This document shows, in pieces, positions 8,210-13,649 of a stretch of DNA of 15,211 nucleotides. Source of the DNA: Oscillospiraceae bacterium (GTDB lineage: Bacteria; Bacillota; Clostridia; UBA1381); contig SVKH01000021.1 of NCBI GenBank assembly GCA_015068545.1, positions 1-15,211 on the forward strand. The letters run 5' to 3'. The notes under the pieces were generated by a model. The model worked only from the letters and a program-made list of their open reading frames with translations. It did not search any database and had not been told where the DNA came from. Position numbers and translations under genes: made by a program. How positions within the stretch are numbered: the first letter of the stretch is position 1; each line of letters starts with the position of its first letter.

Positions 8210-8739
8210 AAATAAACGTCGCATCTCACCTTTTATCAGAACTCGGAGTACCAACGTACGCCGTCGTTCTTCAAAAAGGCAATCTGCTTGTTTCTTTTCC
8301 ACAGAATAAGGAAAGAAATAAACGACGCAATTTACCAAATGTCAGAAATCGGAGGACAAGTGTACGCAGTTGTTCTTCAAAAAGGCAACTTGCTTGTTTC
8401 TTTTCCACAGAATAAGGAAAGAAATAAACGACGCATCTCACCTTTTATCAGAACTCGGAGGACAAGTGTACGCAGTTGTACTTCAAAAAGGCAATCTGCT
8501 CGTTTCTTTTTCCCAGAATAAGGAAAGAAATAAACGTCGCATCTCACCTTTTATCAGAACTCGGAGGACAAGTGTACGCAGTTGTACTTCAAAAAGGCAA
8601 TCTGCTCGTTTCTTTTCCACAGAATAAAGCGGTAAATAAACGACGCAATTTACCAAATGTCAGAAATCGGAGTACCAACGTACGCCGTCGTTCTTCAAAA
8701 AGGTAATCTGCTTGTTTCTTTTCCCAAGAATAAGGCAAG
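8210..8739. repeat. Five tandem 106-bp repeats between mutL and miaA
   Basis: Five head-to-tail units start at 8210, 8316, 8422, 8528 and 8634, each 106 bp and beginning AAATAAACG. They fill the mutL-miaA gap from two bases after the mutL stop to just before the miaA ribosome binding site. Two blocks vary between copies. In the first, copies 1, 3 and 4 carry one version and copies 2 and 5 the other. In the second, copies 1 and 5 differ from 2, 3 and 4. The rest is nearly identical. One frame reads YAVVLQKGNLLVSF in every copy, and all differences within that stretch are silent. Because 106 is not a multiple of three, however, the array cannot encode one repeated protein. No start codon with a normal ribosome binding site organises the overlapping open frames, so I annotate a repeat rather than genes. 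Confidence 0.95.
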
Positions 8740-8766
8740 GTAAAAATAAAAGCTTTGGAGTGTTAA

Positions 8767-9699
8767 ATGAAACCTTTAATAGTAATAGCAGGCCCTACTG
8801 CATCCGGCAAAACCGGATTATCCATAGGCCTTGCAAAGGCTCTGGACGGCGAAATTGTCTCGGCGGACAGTATGCAGATTTATAAATATATGAATATAGG
8901 CACCGCAAAGCCCACCGAGGAAGAACGTGAAGGCATACCGCATCATATGATGGATTTTTTGGAGCCGGATGTGAGTTTTTCCGTTGCAGACTACTGCGAA
9001 ATGGCGCATAGGGTTATAGAGGAAATTCATTCCCGTGGGAAGCTCCCGATTTTGGTGGGTGGAACAGGTCTATACATTGACTCTCTCGTGAACAATGTAG
9101 ATTTTGACGTAGATGATGAAAACCACGAAATACGAAAGGAACTTGAAGCTCTGGCGGAAAAAGAGGGTGTTGAAGCTGTCCACAATATTTTAAAGGAGAT
9201 AGATCCGGAAACAGCCGAAAAATACCATCCAAATAATTTAAGACGTGTGATTCGTGGCATCGAGTTTTACCGTGTTACCGGAAAACGAATTTCTGACCAT
9301 GCCAAGGAGGAAAAGATTTCTCGATACAATACCGTGTATTTCTGTATTGATTGGGATAGGGAAGTCCTGTATGACAGAATAAATAGGCGTGTTGACTTAA
9401 TGGTGGATGACGGATTGGTGGATGAAGTTAAGTACCTTTTATCGCAAGGATATGATAAATCCTCAACCGCCATGCAGGGTATAGGATACAAGGAGTTTTA
9501 TGGCTATTTAGACGGAAAAAAGACCTTGGACGAAACCTTGGACGAGATTAAGCAAAGTTCACGCAGGTATGCCAAACGCCAATTAACATGGTTCCGAAGA
9601 AACAAGGATATTCATTGGCTTGTCCCAAGTAGCCATATGCTGGAAGATGCACTGGAAATTATAAGTGCGACAGGAATAAAGAGGATTCACCGCAAGTAA
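8767..9699 (+). CDS. miaA: tRNA dimethylallyltransferase MiaA
   Basis: A 310-residue enzyme that transfers the dimethylallyl group from DMAPP to N6 of A37 in tRNAs reading UNN codons, which is the step before MiaB. Visible motifs are the P-loop AGPTASGKTGLS (residues 8-19), SADSMQIYKYMNIGTAKP (32-49, with the catalytic Asp34 and the substrate-contact GTAKP), HHMMDFLEPD, GGTGLYIDSL, and the C-terminal Arg/Lys-rich RYAKRQLTWFRR helix. Length is standard. GGAG lies six bases before the ATG. It probably belongs to the mutS-mutL transcription unit, but 558 bases of mostly repeat DNA separate it from mutL, so an internal promoter or processing site is possible. The hfq gene that often follows miaA is not present here. 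Confidence 0.96.
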   Translation: MKPLIVIAGPTASGKTGLSIGLAKALDGEIVSADSMQIYKYMNIGTAKPTEEEREGIPHHMMDFLEPDVSFSVADYCEMAHRVIEEIHSRGKLPILVGGTGLYIDSLVNNVDFDVDDENHEIRKELEALAEKEGVEAVHNILKEIDPETAEKYHPNNLRRVIRGIEFYRVTGKRISDHAKEEKISRYNTVYFCIDWDREVLYDRINRRVDLMVDDGLVDEVKYLLSQGYDKSSTAMQGIGYKEFYGYLDGKKTLDETLDEIKQSSRRYAKRQLTWFRRNKDIHWLVPSSHMLEDALEIISATGIKRIHRK

Positions 9700-10294
9700 C
9701 GTTTAATTCATTAAAGGGCGGTAAGAAGAAATTCCCATGCCCATGTGCATTTTGTCTAGGCTAAAAAGTTTGTACAGGCATGAAATCAATATTTTTATGT
9801 CATAGTAAATACATTATCCTATGAAAAGATGGTGTAGCAAAATGCACAGACTGCACAAAGCATAAAAAACCTTTATTCAAGCCGTTTCAATAAACAAAAA
9901 CTTTTTGAATAACAGAAAACTGAATGTAAAATTTTATTATACAACGAATTTAATCTCAATTAACGCTTTGTGCTATGAACAAAAACCAAAGTACCTTTGT
10001 ACGCCTTCGGGTAACCAAAAGTAAGGCTATGCCTTACTTATGCTCGTTTTGTCCATTTTGCGCTATTTTTTTCCAACCTAAATAAGAGTGGAGCTGTAGC
10101 AAAAATCATTTTGCCACAGCTCCTTTTAGATTTTATGCAAATAGTCGAGGGGAAAAATAGTTAAAACAGAATTTTGATGAGCGGGCTGCAGTTATGCAAT
10201 AGTCTGAATCGGCTAAAGCTTAGGGTGTAAGCCGGCTCAGGTTTGTAACTATATGTAATTCCGCAGTCTGATCATTCTTTCGGTATTCAAACTG
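9700..10294. other. Long intergenic region without a convincing gene
   Basis: About 595 bases of AT-rich DNA between convergent miaA and the oxidoreductase gene. I found no open frame with a ribosome binding site and no recognisable structured RNA family. It contains several inverted repeats: TTATTCAA (9873-9880) with TTGAATAA (9905-9912); GCACAAAGC (9853-9861) with GCTTTGTGC (9965-9973); the short palindrome CAAAG-TAC-CTTTG (9987-9999); a 9-bp hairpin AAGTAAGGC-TAT-GCCTTACTT (10019-10039); and the terminator-like element at 10090-10127. The 10128-10294 part has only weak pairing, for example GCTTA (10219-10223) with TAAGC (10229-10233). Decayed gene remnants or a small RNA are both possible. 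Confidence 0.6.
10090..10127. terminator. Terminator-like 15-bp hairpin between convergent genes
   Basis: Positions 10090-10104 (GGAGCTGTAGCAAAA) pair with 10109-10123 (TTTTGCCACAGCTCC) around a 4-nt loop, with one A-C mismatch. TTTT follows on the plus strand. It lies between the ends of miaA and the minus-strand oxidoreductase gene and could stop transcription from either side. The T run is better on the plus strand. Confidence 0.7.
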
Positions 10295-11584
10295 TTATAG
10301 TATAGAAGCCTTGTATTCTTCCACGTCCACAACCCTGTTTTCAAGGCGAGAAGTCTCTGCGGCGAAGGCTGTAAGATGGTTTTCTGCCGATATTGCTATT
10401 TCGCTGAGCCATGCTCCGTCATAGCCTTCAGTCAGGTATTTATATAGAGTTTCCACAATTCCGCCGTCACCGCCGCCATGACCGCCTGCCAATGAACCGT
10501 CAACAGCACATTGAGCAGGGTTGATTACGGTTTCCTGTCTTGTAGCGAAATCGAAAAAGGTGATGGTATCGTTATCCATATCTCCGTAAATCTCGCCCTT
10601 TGTACCCATAACACGGATGTATCTGCCACCCCTATTAAAAGCACACATATTAAAGGAAGCTGTCGCGCCATTTTCAAATTCCAGATTTACAACCTGATGG
10701 TCAACAACGTCGTTTTCGCATTTATACACGCATTTGCCGTATTGGGTAGTGCGCAGAACCTTTTCTACTTCTTCATCACTAGGCTTTACAAGGTTTGTGG
10801 CAGTATCGCGGAACCAGTCGTAACCGTTTGGATGATTTTCGGGAGTACAGTCAAGATACAGCTTTACTGCATTGTAGTAGCATGTATCTGCGTGAGGACA
10901 GCCGTCTATGCAATAATCAGGAGCGTCCTTTGGTGCGTTTTCCCTTGTAAAGTAGCTGAGTGAACCGAAGGAGTGCGCCTTGGTGCACTTGCTGTCTATT
11001 AGCCATTGGATTATATCAATATCGTGGCAGGATTTTGCAAGCAGCATATTGGAGCTTTTTTCTGTGGAGTGCCAGTTTCCTCTTACATAGCTGTGGCTTT
11101 GGTGTAGGTATCCTACGCATTCGCTGTGGTGAAGAGAAATAACCTTGCCCAGCTTGTCCTCCATAATAAGCTCTTTAATCTTGGAAAAGAATGGAGTGTA
11201 TCTGAGGACATGACAAACCAGTATCTTAACGCCCTTTTCCTTTGCAAGATTTGCGATGTCAATGCATTCCTTTGGAGTAGGAGCCGCAGGCTTTTCCAAA
11301 AGGAGATTGTATCCTAGAGAAATCGCCTTCATTGCAGGCTCATAATGCATTCTGTCCTGAGTGGATATAATTGCAATATCCGCCATCTTAGGATTTTCAA
11401 AAAGCTCCTCCCAGCCGTTAAAGCACATATCGTCAGGGATGTTGTGCTTATTTTTTATGTATTCCCGACGGTTCTTTATAGGCTCTGCCACAGCAACAAC
11501 CTTAAATCTGTCATCAGTCATTATATTAGTATAACATTGACCTCTTGCTCCGGCACCGATTAAAACTACACTTAAAGTTTTCAT
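10295..11584 (-). CDS. Gfo/Idh/MocA-family NAD(P)-dependent oxidoreductase
   Basis: A 429-residue predicted dehydrogenase acting on a sugar, inositol or related polyol; the substrate is not identifiable. The N-terminal Rossmann fold has LIGAGARGQ (residues 9-16) and the family's E-K-P motif in LLLEKPAAPTPKE (E97-K98-P99). The catalytic-domain motif is SCHDIDIIQWL (H187, D188, D190). An insertion around residues 225-235 carries three cysteines (CIDGCPHADTC), a feature I recall from clostridial members, possibly a metal or structural site. The start is supported by GAGAGG about nine bases upstream on the minus strand. It is divergently paired with an AraC-family regulator whose promoter overlaps its own, so the regulator probably controls it (inference). 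No transporter or second catabolic gene lies next to it in the window. Confidence 0.92.
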   Translation of the reverse strand: MKTLSVVLIGAGARGQCYTNIMTDDRFKVVAVAEPIKNRREYIKNKHNIPDDMCFNGWEELFENPKMADIAIISTQDRMHYEPAMKAISLGYNLLLEKPAAPTPKECIDIANLAKEKGVKILVCHVLRYTPFFSKIKELIMEDKLGKVISLHHSECVGYLHQSHSYVRGNWHSTEKSSNMLLAKSCHDIDIIQWLIDSKCTKAHSFGSLSYFTRENAPKDAPDYCIDGCPHADTCYYNAVKLYLDCTPENHPNGYDWFRDTATNLVKPSDEEVEKVLRTTQYGKCVYKCENDVVDHQVVNLEFENGATASFNMCAFNRGGRYIRVMGTKGEIYGDMDNDTITFFDFATRQETVINPAQCAVDGSLAGGHGGGDGGIVETLYKYLTEGYDGAWLSEIAISAENHLTAFAAETSRLENRVVDVEEYKASIL

Positions 11585-11605
11585 GTAAATAACCTCTCTT
11601 TCTAG

Positions 11606-11634
11606 TTGACTTTATCATAAACTTATTATACAAT
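11606..11634 (+). promoter_or_regulatory. Promoter of the AraC-type regulator gene
   Basis: TTGACT (11606-11611) and TACAAT (11629-11634) are 17 bases apart, a near-consensus sigma-A promoter. The predicted leader is about 65-70 nt. Its -10 box overlaps and abuts the minus-strand TATAAT of the divergent oxidoreductase gene. Confidence 0.65.
11625..11630 (-). promoter_or_regulatory. -10 box of the oxidoreductase promoter
   Basis: A perfect TATAAT lies on the minus strand, 40 bases before the ATG at 11584. I see no good -35 box 16-18 bases upstream, which would fit a promoter that needs an activator such as the neighbouring AraC-type protein (inference). Confidence 0.45.
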
Positions 11635-11708
11635 AACCATATACGCAATTCCTTGACGGGCTTGCTGAAAATTAGCACAAAATTGAGTTACACATCGAGG
11701 TGGATATA

Positions 11709-12524
11709 TTGAAAAGACTAGACCTTTACGAAAATATTCCCGAAACATCGTCCTTAATCAGGATTAATTTATATGACGAACTTTGCAAGCCGATTTTCCA
11801 AATTCATTGGCACGGTCATCTGGAGATCCATTATATTATCGAGGGGACTGCTGTGGAAAGATGCGAAAATGACGTGATTAGGGTAAATGCAGGAGAGTGC
11901 GTCGTAATAAACAGCAACGAGCTACATGAGGGACTGGACGGTAATTGCAGGTATTTGTGCATACTGGTTCCTCAGCATTTTGCGAAAAACAGTAATATTA
12001 TTTTGAACAGAGTGGTTAAAGATGAAGAAATTGGGTCCATGGCAAAATGTATCATTGAGGAATACAAGGGGAACAAAAAGGCTGATGATATAGCGATAGC
12101 CGGATATGCTGCGCTTATTTTGGCAAAGCTGTACCGAAGCTATGTGTTTCGCGAGATAAAGGAAGAAAACTACAAGGCGTATTCTGAAAGGATACTGCTG
12201 CTTAACGAGGTAATAAAATACATCCACGAAAATTATTTAGAAGACATAGAGCTTAGGAATATAACGGAAAAATTTAATATAAACATGTACTATTTCTGTC
12301 ATATATTTAAGGAATTTACCGGTGTAACATTCAAAAATTATCTGAACAAGGTAAGGGTGGATAAGGCGGAAGAATTGCTTATGAATACCGACGTTGCAAT
12401 AAGTGAGGTTGCTTATATGTGCGGATTTAACGATTCAAACTACTTTTCCCGCAAGTTCCGGCAAATCAAAGGCAAAACTCCCAGAGAAGCTAGGAAAACC
12501 GACACAGATGGGAAATCGGTTTAA
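11709..12524 (+). CDS. AraC/XylS-family transcriptional regulator
   Basis: A 271-residue DNA-binding regulator. The N-terminal cupin-like sensor (about residues 30-75) has the ligand-pocket pattern QIHWHGHLEIHYIIEGTA and NAGECVVINSNELHEG. The C-terminal AraC domain (about residues 165-262) has two helix-turn-helices: LRNITEKFNINMYYFCHIFKE, shown here only as the first helix pair, and the second with ISEVAYMCGFNDSNYFSRKFR and the closing GKTPREAR. The sensor type is common in regulators of sugar-utilisation genes. I chose TTG at 11709 because GAGGTGG (11697-11703) sits five bases before it; an in-frame GTG at 11700 overlaps that ribosome binding site and is unlikely. The gene is divergent from the oxidoreductase. 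A 7-bp inverted repeat (12496-12502 with 12516-12522) overlaps the stop codon but has no T run. Confidence 0.92.
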   Translation: MKRLDLYENIPETSSLIRINLYDELCKPIFQIHWHGHLEIHYIIEGTAVERCENDVIRVNAGECVVINSNELHEGLDGNCRYLCILVPQHFAKNSNIILNRVVKDEEIGSMAKCIIEEYKGNKKADDIAIAGYAALILAKLYRSYVFREIKEENYKAYSERILLLNEVIKYIHENYLEDIELRNITEKFNINMYYFCHIFKEFTGVTFKNYLNKVRVDKAEELLMNTDVAISEVAYMCGFNDSNYFSRKFRQIKGKTPREARKTDTDGKSV

Positions 12525-12689
12525 CTGCGGAAGGGAAAGCGATACCTATGCAGATGGAATTTGTTATTGTAACTGAAATGCGGATGGATAGCGAGTAAAA
12601 ACGCTTTGCCATGATTTTTTGTGCTGCGAGCTAAAACCAAGCAAGGCGTTGCCCTTTATGGATTGGGATTTTGGTAAAGTATAAAAATC
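12525..12689. other. Intergenic segment after the AraC gene
   Basis: No gene is visible. AACGCTTTGC (12600-12609) can pair with GCAAGGCGTT (12641-12650) with one G-T wobble across a 31-nt loop. There is no T run after it, so terminator function is doubtful. Confidence 0.4.
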
Positions 12690-12790
12690 TTTTGGTAAAA
12701 GCTACGCCTGCGGGTGTAGGAATAAGGTAGTATTTTTGCTGTACTGGAAATTACAACATAAAAGTAGTAATTTCCTACATAATAAAAAAG
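12690..12790. repeat. Dispersed structured element, copy 1
   Basis: About 100 bases that align along their length with 14974-15072 in the same orientation. The best-conserved parts are AGGAATAAG and GGAAATTACAACATAAA followed by GTAGTAATTT. It contains a 7-bp hairpin with one G-T wobble (12703-12720, CTACGCC with GGTGTAG) and a perfect 9-bp hairpin, GGAAATTAC (12746-12754) with GTAATTTCC (12767-12775). No transposase is near. It could be a non-autonomous mobile element or a repeated RNA structure. Confidence 0.75.
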
Positions 12791-12837
12791 AGTTGGTGAA
12801 GCTTTGCGGAAAACATCAATAAAATTCACGTTTGGTA

Positions 12838-12865
12838 TTGAATTTTTTTCCAAATGGTGTATAAT
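12838..12865 (+). promoter_or_regulatory. Promoter of the tRNA-Pro gene
   Basis: TTGAAT (12838-12843) and a perfect TATAAT (12860-12865) are 16 bases apart. The -10 box ends 18 bases before the first tRNA base, giving a very short 5' leader. Confidence 0.65.
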
Positions 12866-12883
12866 GTACTTGTTACAATATTT

Positions 12884-12959
12884 CGGGGTGTAGCGCAGTT
12901 GGTAGCGCGCGCGTCTGGGGGGCGCGGTGCCGCAGGTTCAAGTCCTGTCACTCCGACCA
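12884..12959 (+). tRNA. tRNA-Pro (anticodon GGG), CCA encoded
   Basis: A 76-nt cloverleaf. The acceptor stem is CGGGGTG (12884-12890) with CACTCCG (12949-12955). The D arm is GCGC-AGTTGGTA-GCGC. The anticodon stem is CGCGT with GCGCG, and its loop CTGGGGG places GGG at the anticodon. The T arm is GCAGG-TTCAAGT-CCTGT. Discriminator A and an encoded CCA follow. It reads proline CCC/CCU codons. It stands alone, with its own promoter and an immediate terminator. Confidence 0.96.
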
Positions 12960-12960
12960 G

Positions 12961-12992
12961 AAAAAGCGACTTGTTTCGACAAGTCGCTTTTT
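12961..12992 (+). terminator. Terminator of the tRNA-Pro gene
   Basis: A perfect 14-bp stem (12961-12974 with 12979-12992) is closed by a stable TTCG tetraloop. The 3' arm ends in TTTTT, and the 5' arm begins AAAAA, so it could work in both directions. It starts two bases after the tRNA CCA. Confidence 0.9.
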
Positions 12993-12995
12993 CAA

Positions 12996-13169
12996 CGAAA
13001 TACGCCTGACGGCGTGTGAAATATTGCTACACAATGTGAAATAGCTTCGCTGTGAAATATTTGCTACGCAAATGTTAACGGCGTATTTTATTTCACAGAA
13101 AACGAAGTTTTCTATTTCACAATTTACACAAGTAAATTATTTCACATCGAGCGAAGCGAGATATTTCAC
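12996..13169. repeat. Array of small hairpins separated by GTGAAATA, then inverted TATTTCAC
   Basis: The left half holds GTGAAATA at 13016, 13036 and 13052, plus a partial copy CGAAATA at 12996. The right half holds the inverse TATTTCAC at 13089, 13113, 13138 and 13162. Nearly every gap between these 8-mers is a small, different hairpin: ACGCC/GGCGT (13002-13015), ATTG/CAAT (13023-13035), AGC/GCT (13043-13051), ATTTGC/GCAAAT (13059-13073), GAAAAC/GTTTTC (13098-13112), ATTTAC/GTAAAT (13122-13137), and a GC-GAA-GC hairpin with flanking G-A mismatches (13146-13162). The orientation switch is near GTTAAC (13074-13079). In addition, 12997-13006 can pair with 13080-13089. It is not a CRISPR and contains no gene. 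Function unknown. Confidence 0.85.
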
Positions 13170-13220
13170 TTAAAACAACACCTTGAAGCCCTTGAATTTA
13201 CTGCATTTACGCACAAATAC

Positions 13221-13295
13221 ACCATAAAAAGGGGACGCACCATAAAAAGGGGACGTAGTACTTTTTAACTATACAAAAAGTGCTACGTCCCCTTT
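13221..13295. repeat. REP-like GGGGACG hairpin with a tandem half-copy
   Basis: Positions 13246-13266 and 13275-13295 form a 21-bp stem with one G-T wobble and an 8-nt loop. Its outer part is AAAGGGGACGTAG. The left shoulder is duplicated: ACCATAAAAAGGGGACG occurs at 13221-13237 and again at 13239-13255. GGGGACG-type palindromes are familiar as REP elements mobilised by IS200-like TnpA-REP proteins in many bacteria; the family assignment here is inference, since no such transposase is in the window. It could also act as a terminator for the minus-strand gene at 13311. Confidence 0.72.
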
Positions 13296-13310
13296 ATAGA
13301 TAGTAGGGGA

Positions 13311-13487
13311 TTATCTGACCATGTCAAGGGCGCTGTCCAGAATGTTCCCGATACTGCGAAAAACTCCCTCGGTTTTTCTTTGCATCCTGTGCCTTTGTCT
13401 ATCGGAAACGGGGTCGCAGAGCATTGTGGCGCATGCTCCCAAAACCAGTCCTGCTGCCATGCCCTTTATAAATCCGTGTGAACGCAT
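13311..13487 (-). CDS. Small YtxH-like membrane protein
   Basis: A 58-residue protein. A short basic N-terminus (MRSHGFIK) is followed by one hydrophobic, glycine/alanine-rich segment (residues 9-24, GMAAGLVLGACATMLC), then a polar, basic and helical tail (DRQRHRMQRKTEGVFRSIGN). This matches the general layout of YtxH-type small proteins of Firmicutes: one membrane segment with a cytoplasmic helix. No function can be assigned. The start at 13487 is chosen because GGGAGG lies seven bases upstream on the minus strand. A longer open frame extends to 13568 but has no better ribosome binding site, and its extra residues do not look like part of the family. The gene is divergent from the DUF1015 gene. 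Confidence 0.72.
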   Translation of the reverse strand: MRSHGFIKGMAAGLVLGACATMLCDPVSDRQRHRMQRKTEGVFRSIGNILDSALDMVR

Positions 13488-13602
13488 ATTTTTCCTCCCA
13501 AAATGTATTTTGACGTGGGTGTCATAAGTATTATGCCCCAAAAGTATGATTATAATATCAATCTGCATAAAATTTTAAAACAAATTTCTACTTATTATTG
13601 TA

Positions 13603-13631
13603 TTGACTACCCTTTTAATATGATATAAAAT
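13603..13631 (+). promoter_or_regulatory. Promoter of the DUF1015 gene
   Basis: TTGACT (13603-13608) and TAAAAT (13626-13631) are 17 bases apart. The -10 box ends 18 bases before the TTG start, so the leader is very short and includes the ribosome binding site GAGGTGAT. Confidence 0.6.
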
Positions 13632-13649
13632 TAAAATGAGGTGATTTAA

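Noticed and set aside
8288..8706. Three overlapping open frames of 76-85 codons within the 106-bp array as genes
   Set aside because: They are the same frame repeated by the array and then shifted at each unit junction. They start at TTG/ATG codons without ordinary spacing to a ribosome binding site and end in out-of-frame sequence. The codon signature is reported as a finding instead.
8210..8739. CRISPR array
   Set aside because: Units are 106 bp with no alternation of constant repeats and unique spacers, and no cas genes are present.
11700..11708. GTG at 11700 as the start of the AraC-type gene
   Set aside because: The GTG is part of the GAGGTGG ribosome binding site itself. TTG at 11709 has correct spacing, matching the arrangement at the DUF1015 gene.
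12656..12853. Minus-strand 65-codon open frame
   Set aside because: It coincides with the dispersed element, whose other copy reads in the same frame only because of DNA similarity. No good start is visible and it also overlaps the tRNA promoter.
12884..12959. tRNA-Pro as an attachment site of an integrated element
   Set aside because: I looked for a repeated copy of the tRNA 3' end downstream in the window and for an integrase gene, and found neither.
12996..13169. CRISPR array or tandem satellite
   Set aside because: The constant part is only 8 nt and inverts halfway, and the intervening segments are short palindromes rather than unique spacers of fixed length.
13488..13568. N-terminal extension of the small YtxH-like protein to 13568
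   Set aside because: The internal ATG at 13487 has a strong GGGAGG site and gives the expected short basic N-terminus before the membrane segment.
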